From positions 62,001-126,000 of the forward strand of contig JAKSDK010000487.1 in NCBI GenBank assembly GCA_022360095.1: a DNA stretch of 64,000 bases, written 5' to 3'. This DNA comes from Phycisphaerales bacterium (GTDB lineage: Bacteria; Planctomycetota; Phycisphaerae; UBA1845; UTPLA1). Positions 25,103 to 34,957 of this stretch are shown one piece after another; within the stretch, counting starts at the first letter, position 1; every line of letters begins with the position of its first letter. The notes beneath the pieces are model-generated. The model searched no databases and was not told the DNA's origin. It was given only the letters and a program-made list of their open reading frames with translations. The position numbers and the translations under genes are program-made.

Positions 25103-25582
25103 AAAAACTTGCTGCCTTTGGGGAATACAACATCCCCTCCAAACGCAATCAAACGAGACTACCCGCGCGTTAAGCGCGACGGCTCACCTGCTTATTTGCC
25201 GGAGCGAACTTGCCGCTCGGGCTTATGTTGAAACATCAAAGGAAGTATGCCTGCCGCTTGGACATGCATTCGGCAATAAAGATGAATTGCCCCTTCCATA
25301 CAATCCGATTCCCCGAGGCCCGTAGTCTATCACAAAATCTCACAGAAACACAACAACAAAACTCCTGAATCGTTTCGAAAATGAACGACACCAACAATCA
25401 AAAGACCTTTTGATCCAATATACGTCCCAGACAAATTGGGCTGACATTCAGCTTTCTTGAGAATTGGTCGATTCCGGCCGAAAACCGTGGATTCGCTGCT
25501 TTGTTGCCCGCCTGCGGAGGGACGCTAAAATGCGGCCCGGACGATGTGACAAATCAACCTGATTCGATATAGGGGCCAGCCC
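25103..25582. other. Non-coding divergent region
   Basis: No gene seen. It separates the minus-strand exosortase cluster from sucD and must hold promoters for both. The only clear structure is an 8-base inverted repeat, ATCAAAAG and CTTTTGAT around AC, at 25397-25414, about 170 bases before sucD. Confidence 0.4.
25397..25414. promoter_or_regulatory. Palindrome upstream of sucD, possible operator
   Basis: Perfect 8-base arms ATCAAAAG and CTTTTGAT with a two-base centre, in an AT-rich setting just before ATATAC. The size fits a homodimeric regulator. It lacks the long T-run of a terminator. Target and regulator are unknown. Confidence 0.35.
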
Positions 25583-26476
25583 ATGAGCATTCTCGTTGAC
25601 AAAAACACCAAGGTCATCACCCACGGCATCACCGGCAAGGCCGGGGCATTTCATACCCGACAATGCCTCGACTACGGAACTCAAGTGGTCGGCGGCGTCG
25701 TCCCGGGCAAGGGTGGCAACAAGAGCGAACACGGCCTGCCCGTGTTCGATACCGTCGAACAAGCGGTCCGCGAAACCGGGGCAAACTGTTCTTTGCTCTT
25801 CGTCCCCGCTCCGTTCGCGGCCGACAGCGCCATGGAAGCGGCGACGGCCGGGATCAAACTTCTCGTGCTCATCACCGAAGGCGTCCCGACGCTGGACATG
25901 GTGCGAGCCAAGAAATTCATCGAGGATGTCGGCGCCAAGCTGATCGGTCCAAACTGTCCGGGGATCATCACTCCGGGTGAAGCCAAAATCGGCATCATGC
26001 CGGGCTACATTCATATGCCTGCCAACGGCTCGTCGAAAAACGTCGGCATCATCTCACGCAGCGGCACTTTGACGTACGAGGCCGTGTGGCAATGCACGAC
26101 GCGCAAGATTGCTCAATCCACGTGTGTCGGAATCGGCGGCGACCCGGTCAAGGGTCTGAACTACATCGAGTTACTGGAGATGTTTGAGAAAGACCCGAAG
26201 ACGAACGCAATCATCCTGATTGGCGAGATCGGCGGCACGGACGAGGAAAAGGCTGCGGCCTACATCAACGAGAACGTCAGCAAGCCGGTCATCGCCTTCA
26301 TCGCCGGTCGCACCGCACCGCCGGGCAAACGGATGGGCCACGCCGGCGCCATCATTTCCGGCGGCCAGGGGACGGCCGAAGGCAAGATCACCGCGTTGAA
26401 GAACGCCGGCATCCACGTCGCCGAGAGCCCGGCGGACATCGGTGCGATGACGGCCAATGCCCTCGGTTTGTCCTGA
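25583..26476 (+). CDS. sucD: Succinate--CoA ligase, alpha subunit
   Basis: A 297-residue subunit of the TCA-cycle enzyme that interconverts succinyl-CoA and succinate with substrate-level phosphorylation. The CoA-binding Rossmann domain begins [24 protein letters not shown]. The phosphohistidine is in [18 protein letters not shown] near residue 253, and [20 protein letters not shown] is another family signature. Its length is normal. The beta subunit gene sucC, usually next to it, is not in the window, and a terminator follows directly, so sucD is transcribed alone here. Confidence 0.96.
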   Translation: MSILVDKNTKVITHGITGKAGAFHTRQCLDYGTQVVGGVVPGKGGNKSEHGLPVFDTVEQAVRETGANCSLLFVPAPFAADSAMEAATAGIKLLVLITEGVPTLDMVRAKKFIEDVGAKLIGPNCPGIITPGEAKIGIMPGYIHMPANGSSKNVGIISRSGTLTYEAVWQCTTRKIAQSTCVGIGGDPVKGLNYIELLEMFEKDPKTNAIILIGEIGGTDEEKAAAYINENVSKPVIAFIAGRTAPPGKRMGHAGAIISGGQGTAEGKITALKNAGIHVAESPADIGAMTANALGLS

Positions 26477-26504
26477 TCGAGTGTGAACGTGAGCGTGCAA
26501 TGAT

Positions 26505-26540
26505 GAAAGCCCCGGTCAGGCCTGCCTGGCCGAGGCTTTT
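26505..26540 (+). terminator. Rho-independent terminator after sucD
   Basis: A GC-rich stem (AAAGCCCCGGTCAGG with CCTGGCCGAGGCTTT, a few mismatches) followed by Ts, 28 bases past the sucD stop. The left arm is almost identical to that of the terminator at 12707-12739. Confidence 0.75.
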
Positions 26541-26546
26541 TGCTTG

Positions 26547-26552
26547 TATAAT
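26547..26552 (+). promoter_or_regulatory. -10 box directly before the GNAT gene
   Basis: A perfect TATAAT ends 8 bases before the ATG at 26561. Transcription would begin within a couple of bases of the start codon, implying a leaderless or nearly leaderless message. No good -35 is visible, since that position falls in the terminator stem. Confidence 0.45.
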
Positions 26553-26560
26553 CGTGATTC

Positions 26561-27139
26561 ATGGACGATCCCGACGACACGATCAACGAAATATCCTCAC
26601 ACCTGCCGATGCCACGGCTCGTCGCACGGAGTTGGACCCTGGATCTGGCAACCGCGGCTTTCAAGCTCTACGGCGATCCGATCGCGATGCGATTCATGCG
26701 GCCCTTTTATCCCCTTGCCGATCTCGCGGCGATGCGAGAACGGCTCCGCGAAATCATTGAACGAAATGACACGTACGTCGGACGAATGGGATCATGGCCG
26801 CTGTTCAAACGGGATACCGACGCGATGGTCGGCGTCGTCCTGCTCAAACCGCTACCCGAATCGGAAAAAATCGAAGTCGGCTGGCATCTGCTGCGGACAC
26901 ACTGGGGGCATGGCTATGCCACGGAAGCGGGACGAGCAGCTTTGGTGTACGGTTTCGAGCAGTTGCGGCTGGAGACGATCTACGCGGTCGTTAACCCTGG
27001 GAACACGCCGTCGATTCGTGTGTGCCAGCGATTGAACATGCGCCATCTTGGACGGACATCAGATTATTATGAAAGAGAGCTGGAGTTTTTCTTGATCGAT
27101 CGGAAGGCCTTCGGAAACGACGACTCGCGCGAGGGGTAG
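26561..27139 (+). CDS. GNAT-family N-acetyltransferase (RimJ/RimL type)
   Basis: A 192-residue acetyl-CoA-dependent transferase. The RimL-like opening PRLVARSWTLDLATAAFKLYGD is present. The core KIEVGWHLLRTHWGHGYATEAGRAALVYGF contains the acetyl-CoA loop, and VNPGNTPSIRVCQRLNMRHLG follows. Substrates of this class range from ribosomal protein N-termini to small molecules and cannot be told here. There is no ribosome-binding site before the ATG; a TATAAT ends only 8 bases upstream. Confidence 0.87.
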   Translation: MDDPDDTINEISSHLPMPRLVARSWTLDLATAAFKLYGDPIAMRFMRPFYPLADLAAMRERLREIIERNDTYVGRMGSWPLFKRDTDAMVGVVLLKPLPESEKIEVGWHLLRTHWGHGYATEAGRAALVYGFEQLRLETIYAVVNPGNTPSIRVCQRLNMRHLGRTSDYYERELEFFLIDRKAFGNDDSREG

Positions 27140-27280
27140 GATACAAGATTTTGTAGATTATTATCACGACAGCGGTTATGCATACCCACATGTTCGGCGG
27201 CATGGGCGGGCTCCTCTTTTTTTTGTCCTTGTGGGACGAATCTAGGACTCTCCGGCATTCTAAATAAAGAGAGGAGAAGA

Positions 27281-27859
27281 ATGGCCGCGGCGACCGCGAA
27301 AGTGGATTTATTCCTGGATTACCTGCGCCCCCACTGGCGACCGTTGCGCGCGGCCTCCTGGCAATACGCCGCGACCGCAGAGGATGCGAACGACCTCATG
27401 CAGGACACGCTGCTGCGAGCCTGGCGAAACTTCAGTTCGACCGATGAGCGCACGCACTGTCGAGCGTGGATCCTCGTCATTATGCGCAACGTTGCGCTGG
27501 AATGGCATCGCACGGCATCACGACGAATCAAGTTTGTGCCGACAACGGAAGCCGAGCTGACTGAACTCGCGCCGGCCGATCCTGCCGAATCGTTTTCGAC
27601 ACTACCCACCATGGATGAAAAACATTTTCGCGAGTTTCTCGATGAAAGGCTGGTCTCTGCATTGGATGCGCTTGAACCGTCATTTCGTGAGGTGATCATC
27701 CTCTCTGTCGCCGGCGGGCTGAATTACCGCGAGATTTCTCAGGTGCTGGATTGTCCCCTCGGCACGGTCATGTCGCGCATGGCCCGGGCCAGAAGGTTGC
27801 TTCGGCAACAACTCTCCGAATTCACCCTTCCCCGCCTTAAGCAGGAGGCTCGCTCGTGA
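27281..27859 (+). CDS. ECF-type RNA polymerase sigma factor
   Basis: A 192-residue sigma factor with regions 2 and 4 only. Region 2 is AEDANDLMQDTLLRAWRNF plus CRAWILVIMRNVALEW; region 4 is LDALEPSFREVIILSVAGGLNYREIS with the helix-turn-helix ending GTVMSRMARARRLLR. GAGGAG lies just before the ATG. Its stop overlaps the anti-sigma start (GTGA), and the RND efflux genes follow without a break. The natural reading is that this factor controls expression of the pump operon. Confidence 0.93.
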   Translation: MAAATAKVDLFLDYLRPHWRPLRAASWQYAATAEDANDLMQDTLLRAWRNFSSTDERTHCRAWILVIMRNVALEWHRTASRRIKFVPTTEAELTELAPADPAESFSTLPTMDEKHFREFLDERLVSALDALEPSFREVIILSVAGGLNYREISQVLDCPLGTVMSRMARARRLLRQQLSEFTLPRLKQEARS

Positions 27860-28644
27860 AGTGTGGTGACGTCCGAGAATATGTCTTTGCGTTTCTCGAC
27901 AGCGAGCTCGATGCGCCGCTCAGCATTGAGCTCCAGCGTCATCTTGAGCGTTGCCCGGTGTGCGCGCGAGAAGTCGAAATCGAGCGAACCATTCGCAAGC
28001 AATTGGAAACGATGCTTGAGATTCCCGACAAACACCCCCCGCTGGATGAAGATTCGCTGCGTCCCGGACTGACCACAATTAGACAGGGGCCCGCGTTGCA
28101 CCGTTGGACATTTACGGCTATAAGTACGGCCGTTGCGTTACTCATCGGTCTGGCAATGTGGCTTTGGCTCACACAGGCCGACGGTAGACCCACCGAAACT
28201 CATTTCGCCGACTTGGTGGTCACGGATTATCAGCACTTTCTCGACAACCGGCAGAGCGTGCAATTTGCCTCTGAAGATTCTGCGGAAGTGTCGGGGTGGT
28301 TACAGACCAAAACGGGACTGAAGGTGACCCTTCCGCACAGTCAGTCAGGACACTGTACTCTGGTCGGGGCTCGCGAATGCAAGATTGCTCGACGGACCGT
28401 CGGCTTCGTGCTGTACAAGATTGGCGATATGCCTGCCTCGTTGATCGTGGCCGACAGCCGAGCGTTCGATCTCGACCATTTCAGTCAAGTGCACCATGAA
28501 GGGCGAACCCATTGGGTCGATCGATGCAAGGGTCACAACGTCGTGGCCTGCGAGAGGGACAATCTTCTCTACGCGGCGGTCTCAAGTCTGCCGGAAAAAG
28601 AGCTCTTTTGCCTGATGACGGCTACAAGCCATGAAAGCAATTGA
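27856..28644 (+). CDS. Anti-sigma factor (zinc-finger HC2, single-pass membrane)
   Basis: A 262-residue protein starting at GTG 27856, overlapping the sigma-factor stop. The zinc motif HLERCPVC lies near residue 36. One membrane helix, FTAISTAVALLIGLAMWLWL, near residue 85, separates the cytoplasmic sigma-binding part from a periplasmic sensor domain of about 160 residues. The sensor domain has several Cys and His residues (GHCTLVGARECKI, RCKGHNVVACE, LFCLM), which hint at redox or metal sensing; this is inference. The stop overlaps the RND pump start by 14 bases. Confidence 0.87.
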   Translation: MKCGDVREYVFAFLDSELDAPLSIELQRHLERCPVCAREVEIERTIRKQLETMLEIPDKHPPLDEDSLRPGLTTIRQGPALHRWTFTAISTAVALLIGLAMWLWLTQADGRPTETHFADLVVTDYQHFLDNRQSVQFASEDSAEVSGWLQTKTGLKVTLPHSQSGHCTLVGARECKIARRTVGFVLYKIGDMPASLIVADSRAFDLDHFSQVHHEGRTHWVDRCKGHNVVACERDNLLYAAVSSLPEKELFCLMTATSHESN

Positions 28645-31600
28645 AGTCGGCCTGAAAAATCCGTACCTCGTCGTGGTGGTCGTGCTTGCGGTCATTGTCG
28701 TCGGCCTGGTGGCGATGGAGCGTCTCCCGGCCGACCTGTTGCCCCAGTTCGACACGCCGGCCGTTCAAATCGTCACGTTCTACCCCGGCATGCCGCCGGA
28801 GGTGATGGAACGTGACATCATGAGCCGCCTGCAACGATGGACCGGACAATCCGTCGGCATTGATCATCAGGAAGCCAAGGCGATGCTGGGGGTCTGCGTC
28901 GTCAAGGACTTTTTCCGCGAAGACATCAGTTTCGACACGGCCATGTCCCAGGTCACGTCCTACGCCATGTCGGACATGTTCTACCTTCCGCCCGGCACGA
29001 TCCCGCCGATGGTTATGCCGTTTGACCCCACGGCCTCCGTACCGTTGTGCCTGGTCAGCGTGTCCAGTCCGACCATGTCGGAAAAGGACCTGTATGACGT
29101 GGCGTATCGTGAACTGCGCAACAGGTTGCAGAGCATTCAAGGCGTCATCGCACCGGCGGTGTATGGAGGCGTTCTGAGACGAATTCTCGCCTACGTCGAT
29201 CCGATGGAACTGGAAGCGCGCGGCCTTTCTCCGATGGACATTGTCAAAACCCTCGAAGACCAGAGCGTTTTTATCCCGACCGGCAACGCGAAATTCGGGG
29301 ACACGGATTACCAGATCATTTCCAATGCAATGCCTGAGAGGGTCGAGCAGCTCAACGAAATCCCCATCAAGACCGAAAGCGGCGCCGTCGTGTTCATGCG
29401 AGACGTCGGCGAGGTCAAGGACAGTCACCAGATTCAGAGCAACATCGTCAACATCAACGGACGGCGCCAAGCCTACATCCCCATCTATCGCCAGCCGGGC
29501 GCCAACACGATCGAGATCACGGCCGCCATCAAAAACAAGCTGGCGGAAATCCTCGCCCGGCTCCGCGAAATGGATCCACGTGCCAAGGATATGTCCCTGG
29601 AAGTCGTGATGGACCAATCCGAGTTGGTGAAGAAGAGCATCGGTGGACTGCAAGTCGCCGCTGGTCTTGGGGCGCTGTTGGCGGGTGCGGTGGTCTTCCT
29701 ATTCCTAAGAAGCGTTCGCTCCACGATCGTGATCATGTTTGCCATACCCCTGGCCATCCTGGCCGCACTGATAGGGTTGTTCTACACCGGCGATACGATC
29801 AACAGCATGACATTAGGCGGGCTGGCGCTGGCAATCGGCATTCTCGTGGATCAGTCCATCGTGGTGTTGGACAATATCACACGCCATATCCAGATGGGCA
29901 AGAAGCGGACGCAGGCGGCATTGGACGGAACCCGAGAAGTGGCCCTGCCCGTGCTCGTCTCGACGATCACCTTCGCCGTGGTTTTTTTTCCTGTCGTCTT
30001 TCTGACGGGCATGGCCAAATTCCTGTTCCAGCCGCTGGCCGTCACGGTGGTCATGGCAGTGGCCGCCAGCTATATCGTGGCCATGTTCGTGATTCCCAGC
30101 TTCTGCGCACGCTTTCTCAGTGAAAAGCATGCGAAGGAACCAAACCAGGAAAAATCGGGCGTTGAGATACCCGTCTGGTTCGGAAGCCTGTTCGATAAGG
30201 TCATCCGCGCCCGGCACGTCGTGGTCCTCGTGAGCTTTGTTCTATTGCTCGTCGCAGGCCTTCTCATGTGGCAAAGCGGCACCGAATTGTTCCCGAGCGT
30301 CGACTCCAACCAGTTCACGATCTACGTCCGCATGCCATCTGGCACACGAATCGAAAACACGGAGGCCACGGTCAATCAGATTGAGCAGGTCATCATCGAA
30401 GAACTGGGCCAACCCGATCCCGAGTTTCCCAAAGTCGAAAAACACCCCGACTCCAAGATGCGGATTCTGATCTCGAACATTGGAGTTCTCATGGACTGGC
30501 CCGCCGCTTACACGCCCAATGCCGGTCCGATGGATGCATTCGTGCTCGTACAGCTCAAGAGTGACGACAAACCCGGCCGCCCCGGAACTTTTGAGGCCGT
30601 GGATCGCCTGCGGGAAAAACTCAGCGTCGAATTCCCGGGTGTGGAGTTGGCTTTTGATACCGGCGGCATGATGACGGCGGCGCTGAATTTCGGTCTGCCG
30701 TCGCCGATTAATATCCAGATCCAGGGCAGCAACCTTTTTACCGGTGAGGAAATCGCCCGTCATGTACAACGGATCGCCTCGGGTGTACCGGGCGCCATCG
30801 ACGTTCGTGTCGCCCAGCGCATGGATTATCCGCAAATCGGTGTCGAGGTCGATCGCGTCAAGGCCGCCCAACTTGGTCTCGTGCAGGATGACGTCATTAA
30901 GAACATCGTGACGGCAACCAACTCGAGCATCGGCTTCAATCCCGCTTTCTGGATCGCGCCGGAAAACAAGAACCACTATTTCATCGGCGCTCAATACAGC
31001 GAAGAGGGAATCACGTCGATGGAAACGCTTCGCAACGTGCCGATCACCGGCAGCAACAGCGAGCAACCCGTTCCTTTGCGAAACATCGCCGAGTTCTACC
31101 GCGCGACCGGACCGTCGGTCGTCAACCACGTCAACATCACGCGGACGATCGACATCTACGCCAATGTGGCCCGGGGACATGACGTCGGCAGCGTAGCGTC
31201 CGAGATTGAACGGGAACTCGGGAGTTCGGACGTACTCGGTCTGGAACCGGCTTCCTCAGATCGTGGCGTCACGTACAAGGTCACCGGCGACTATGCCGGC
31301 AAAGGGTACACGCTGGGCATTCGCGGCGAGGTGGAGACGATGCGATCGTCCTTCGGAGAATTCGCCTTCGGCCTTATCATCGCCGTGATCCTGGTTTACC
31401 TGGCCATGGTGGCTCAACTACGGTCTTTCTCCACGCCGATGATCATCCTCGTCAGCATACCGCTCGCTTTTGTCGGTGTGGCCGCGCTTTTGTTTGTCAC
31501 CGGCACCAATCTGAACATCCCCGCGTTCATGGGCATCATCATGGTGACTGGAATCGTCGTAGAATACGCGATCATTCTTTTGGATTTCTCCAACCAGCGG

Positions 31601-31873
31601 GTCCAAAGCGGCCAGCCGGTCAAACAGGCGATCAAGGAAGCAACGTGGATTCGGCTGCGTCCTATCCTGATGACCTCAATGACCACATGGCTGGCCTTGG
31701 TTCCGATGGCGATTGGAGCGGCGGGAGGCGAAGCAAACGCCCCGTTGGCCCGGACCATCATCGGCGGGGTGCTGGCAGCGACCGCCCTGTCCTTGATCGT
31801 GGTGCCTTGTCTTTATGTGATGTTCAGACGCGGTGACGATCCCATGCCGTCCACCGTACCTGCGGGAGCGTGA
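28631..31873 (+). CDS. RND-family efflux permease
   Basis: A 1080-residue inner-membrane proton-driven exporter with the duplicated RND layout: an N-terminal helix (YLVVVVVLAVIVVGLVAME), two large periplasmic loops and two six-helix bundles. In TM4 the sequence is AIGILVDQSIVVLDN, keeping only the first Asp of the usual pair. In TM10 it is GIVVEYAIILLDF, with Glu where AcrB has the relay Lys. This D/E arrangement is what CusA-type metal pumps use, although the overall sequence is closer to the hydrophobe exporters. The start is coupled to the anti-sigma stop; the adaptor gene follows 2 bases later. Confidence 0.94.
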   Translation: MKAIEVGLKNPYLVVVVVLAVIVVGLVAMERLPADLLPQFDTPAVQIVTFYPGMPPEVMERDIMSRLQRWTGQSVGIDHQEAKAMLGVCVVKDFFREDISFDTAMSQVTSYAMSDMFYLPPGTIPPMVMPFDPTASVPLCLVSVSSPTMSEKDLYDVAYRELRNRLQSIQGVIAPAVYGGVLRRILAYVDPMELEARGLSPMDIVKTLEDQSVFIPTGNAKFGDTDYQIISNAMPERVEQLNEIPIKTESGAVVFMRDVGEVKDSHQIQSNIVNINGRRQAYIPIYRQPGANTIEITAAIKNKLAEILARLREMDPRAKDMSLEVVMDQSELVKKSIGGLQVAAGLGALLAGAVVFLFLRSVRSTIVIMFAIPLAILAALIGLFYTGDTINSMTLGGLALAIGILVDQSIVVLDNITRHIQMGKKRTQAALDGTREVALPVLVSTITFAVVFFPVVFLTGMAKFLFQPLAVTVVMAVAASYIVAMFVIPSFCARFLSEKHAKEPNQEKSGVEIPVWFGSLFDKVIRARHVVVLVSFVLLLVAGLLMWQSGTELFPSVDSNQFTIYVRMPSGTRIENTEATVNQIEQVIIEELGQPDPEFPKVEKHPDSKMRILISNIGVLMDWPAAYTPNAGPMDAFVLVQLKSDDKPGRPGTFEAVDRLREKLSVEFPGVELAFDTGGMMTAALNFGLPSPINIQIQGSNLFTGEEIARHVQRIASGVPGAIDVRVAQRMDYPQIGVEVDRVKAAQLGLVQDDVIKNIVTATNSSIGFNPAFWIAPENKNHYFIGAQYSEEGITSMETLRNVPITGSNSEQPVPLRNIAEFYRATGPSVVNHVNITRTIDIYANVARGHDVGSVASEIERELGSSDVLGLEPASSDRGVTYKVTGDYAGKGYTLGIRGEVETMRSSFGEFAFGLIIAVILVYLAMVAQLRSFSTPMIILVSIPLAFVGVAALLFVTGTNLNIPAFMGIIMVTGIVVEYAIILLDFSNQRVQSGQPVKQAIKEATWIRLRPILMTSMTTWLALVPMAIGAAGGEANAPLARTIIGGVLAATALSLIVVPCLYVMFRRGDDPMPSTVPAGA

Positions 31874-31875
31874 CG

Positions 31876-33153
31876 ATGAATAAAAAAAAATGGATAACGA
31901 CACTCTCTGGTACTGCGCTGATCTCAACCTTGGCAATCGTGCTGATCGTCAACATGGTGACGTCGGAACGGACGGGAGAAGCGAAAGCCGCCGACGGCGA
32001 CACGTCGAAAAAGAGTGGCGAAAAAGCGGTTTCCGTCCAGGTCACGACGCCGACACGTCGCTCGGTGACACGAAACCTGAACATGCCCGCGACCCTGCTG
32101 GCCGGTGAGATGGCGGAGCTTTACGCCAAAACGAGCGGCTACATCAAGACCGTCGAAGTGGACATCGGAAGCCGCGTTCGCAAGGGCGACGCGCTGCTGG
32201 TCATCGACGTTCCGGAAATGGCTGACGAATTGAGCCAGGCCGAGGCTGTGTTGAAGGCGAAGAAGGCCAAAGTGAAACAGGCCCAGGCGATGATCGAGAC
32301 GGCCAGGGCCGAAGTTCAGCGATGCGAGGCCGAATATAAGCTGAAGATGATCACGATGGATCGAAAGGTCCGCCTGCGGAAAGAGAACGCGATTCCGCAG
32401 CAGCAGTTGGATGAGGCCAGGAGTGAGCTTGACGTCGCCGAAGCAGAAGGCAAGATCGCCCAGACCAAGGTCATCAGCGGTCAAGCGGACGTCCACGTGG
32501 CCGAAGCGGAAGTCGTTATGGCCGAAGCCGCCATCAAACGCCTCAAAACGCTTATGGAATACGCAACGCCTCGGGCCCCGTTTGAAGGCATCATCACCGA
32601 GCGTCACGTCGATCCCGGAGCGTTTGTTCGCTCAGCCGCAGAGGGAAGTACGTCTCCACTGCTCAGCATCGCAGGCGACCACTTCATTCGGCTGTCCCTC
32701 GAGATTCCTGAAACGGATGCGCCGTTTGTCAATCCCGGCACCGAAGTGGAAATCGACGTCAAGGCGCTCAACGGAGATCCGATCAAAGCGACCATCACGC
32801 GCACGGCCGGAGCACTCAAACCCAACACCCGCACGATGCGTGCGGAAGTCAATCTGAGTAACAAGAATAGAAAGCTAAAACCGGGCATGTACGCCCAGGT
32901 CACCATCAAGCTCGAAACGAAACATCAGGCCATGGTGATTCCGTCCAAAGCGATACGCGTTCGCGGCCGAGACATTTCGGTTCTTGTCGCCAGCGGCACG
33001 GTGGCCAAAGCACTGCCGATCCGAATTGGTTATGACGACGGCATTTGGGCCGAGATCACGGACGGTCTAAAAGGTGATGAAAAAATTGTTGTTTCAGCCA
33101 ACAGCGTCGTTGCCCCCGGCGCATCCGTCAAGGCGGTGCTCCTCGGCAGTTGA
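31876..33153 (+). CDS. RND efflux periplasmic adaptor (membrane fusion protein)
   Basis: A 425-residue adaptor linking the RND pump to the outer-membrane factor. An N-terminal membrane anchor (ISTLAIVLIVNMV) is followed by a barrel-sandwich half motif, AKTSGYIKTVEVDIGSRVRKGDALLVID, and a coiled-coil hairpin of about 130 residues (AEAVLKAKKAKVKQAQAMIE onward). Then come the second lipoyl half (APFEGIITERHVDPGAFV) and the beta-barrel domain. ATG 31876 is used because GGGAG is 7 bases upstream; a GTG at 31870 overlaps the pump stop. Confidence 0.92.
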   Translation: MNKKKWITTLSGTALISTLAIVLIVNMVTSERTGEAKAADGDTSKKSGEKAVSVQVTTPTRRSVTRNLNMPATLLAGEMAELYAKTSGYIKTVEVDIGSRVRKGDALLVIDVPEMADELSQAEAVLKAKKAKVKQAQAMIETARAEVQRCEAEYKLKMITMDRKVRLRKENAIPQQQLDEARSELDVAEAEGKIAQTKVISGQADVHVAEAEVVMAEAAIKRLKTLMEYATPRAPFEGIITERHVDPGAFVRSAAEGSTSPLLSIAGDHFIRLSLEIPETDAPFVNPGTEVEIDVKALNGDPIKATITRTAGALKPNTRTMRAEVNLSNKNRKLKPGMYAQVTIKLETKHQAMVIPSKAIRVRGRDISVLVASGTVAKALPIRIGYDDGIWAEITDGLKGDEKIVVSANSVVAPGASVKAVLLGS

Positions 33154-33268
33154 ATCGCGTCTGCGATCACTCAACATGGCTTCTGGGAAGGAAGCTGGAC
33201 ACGGCAATCGGACTGCCACGAAAAGCGTTCAGACTGAAAACGTAGCGACTTCTTTCTAAGGCAGTTCG

Positions 33269-34957
33269 ATGAAAAAACGATGGCATCTTCTCTCGCGTAC
33301 GATTTCGTTCGCATCCTTCGTCTTCTTGGCGGCATTCAGTCAGTCGGGGTGTTCACCGGAAAAATCCGTCGTGGCGGAACGGCCCAGCGTCGCTCCGGCC
33401 ATGGACATGTCACGAGCGGAATCGCTCGCCCTCGATTCCTCACAGGTTCAGCCAATGTACAGCGAACTGATGGCCGTCGATCTCCCGACCGTCGTGCAGG
33501 TCGTCACCGCCGAAAACATCGACATTCGACTCGCTCGCTATCAGGTGGAGGCCTCTCAGGGACAGTATGAAAGCGCCGTCGGCGGGGCCTTTCCCGCCCT
33601 GGTTCCCACGGCCCTCTTCCAACGCATCGACGGCCGAAACCTGAACTCGAACGGAAATTTTTTCAACGTCGGGTTTAACACCTTCCAGCCTTCGATCGCC
33701 ATCCAGTGGGTGATTAATCCCGGACAAGTGATCTACGAGATCATTGCCGCCAAGAAACGACTCCACGCCACGGAACATCGGGAACGCGCCGTTCAGATGG
33801 AGACCCTCCGCAAGGCGGTTCTCCAGTTTTACGCCCTCGTTTTCACACAGGCCCATGTCTCTGCCGCCCATCAATCGGTGGCGGAAGCGGAGGAGCTGCT
33901 TCGCATCAATCGGCTTCGGTCCCGTGCGGGCGCCGGCGTCCCGGCAGACGAGTTACGAGCGGAGGCCCGGCTTGCCGAGCGCCAACAGGATCTGGCTTTG
34001 GCTCTGAATGCCCTCTACAAGGCCTCGATCGCCCTGACGGTCACGCTTCAATTGGAAGATTCAACGGTGACCCTCGTTCCGAAGATAAGGTCACTCCCGC
34101 CCATTGCCCTCGTCCGTAGCGACCTCCCGATCGACCAGATGTTGGCCTATGCCATCGAGTTTCGCCCGGACTTGCACAGCGTTCGAGCCCTGATCGAGGC
34201 GGCGGAGGCCGACCGAGGCTCGGCGTGGTGGAGCGGCTTCGGACCGGAGTTCGAACTCGGCTATCAATATGGCGGCGTCACCGGAAACGCCAACAATATC
34301 GACGCGGGAGAAGGCATCCCGTCGAACCTGCTTGTCAACCCATTGGCTGCAAGCGGCGCGTTTTCAGCCAACCCCGTGGCGAACGGCGTGATCCGCGAGC
34401 GCATTCTCAGGACTTCGCGCCGATTCGCGGATGATCGGGACATCACCTTCACTTTCGGCCAACGGACACAATTCGATGCCAACGTCGGAGCGCGGTGGAG
34501 CTTGTCCGCGTTTGGCGATCTAAAAACCGCCGATGCCGCGGAAAAACAGGCGATGCTGGAAGCCGAACGCAAGCTGATCGAGGTCAAAGCCCAAGTTGTC
34601 GAAGCGGCCCAGGAAAGTAAAATCCATCATGAGTTGATCTCCCTGGCCAAGCAACAAACGGCCGCTGCTGAGGAAGCGCTACGTCTGACCGAAGCAAACC
34701 TGGAGGCCGGCGCGATGACGACGCTTGACGTCTTGCAGGCGCAAGACTCGGTCGCCCAGGCACGACTTCGCTACGCCGAAGCAGTCGTTCGCTATAACCA
34801 GGCGGAAGTGAATCTCCTGGCCGCGCTGGGATTGCTCAATGACCAGACCGTGATGATTGCCGTTGAGAACGCGGAGCGGACCGCCTCCGTTGAATTGGCC
34901 GACGTCTATGCGTCGGCTGACATTCGCACGAATACGCCCGTCGCGGCACAGAATTGA
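33269..34957 (+). CDS. TolC-family outer-membrane efflux lipoprotein
   Basis: A 562-residue outer-membrane factor completing the tripartite pump. The signal peptide ends in a Cys (AAFSQSGC), suggesting lipidation as in OprM. Two helical repeats typical of the family are visible: a first from LPTVVQVVTAENIDIRLARYQVEA and a second ending TTLDVLQAQDSVAQARLRYAEAVVRYNQAEVNLLAALG. The central insertion, Gly- and Asn-rich around residues 330-390, is longer than in TolC. It lies 115 bases after the adaptor gene in the same operon. Confidence 0.9.
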   Translation: MKKRWHLLSRTISFASFVFLAAFSQSGCSPEKSVVAERPSVAPAMDMSRAESLALDSSQVQPMYSELMAVDLPTVVQVVTAENIDIRLARYQVEASQGQYESAVGGAFPALVPTALFQRIDGRNLNSNGNFFNVGFNTFQPSIAIQWVINPGQVIYEIIAAKKRLHATEHRERAVQMETLRKAVLQFYALVFTQAHVSAAHQSVAEAEELLRINRLRSRAGAGVPADELRAEARLAERQQDLALALNALYKASIALTVTLQLEDSTVTLVPKIRSLPPIALVRSDLPIDQMLAYAIEFRPDLHSVRALIEAAEADRGSAWWSGFGPEFELGYQYGGVTGNANNIDAGEGIPSNLLVNPLAASGAFSANPVANGVIRERILRTSRRFADDRDITFTFGQRTQFDANVGARWSLSAFGDLKTADAAEKQAMLEAERKLIEVKAQVVEAAQESKIHHELISLAKQQTAAAEEALRLTEANLEAGAMTTLDVLQAQDSVAQARLRYAEAVVRYNQAEVNLLAALGLLNDQTVMIAVENAERTASVELADVYASADIRTNTPVAAQN

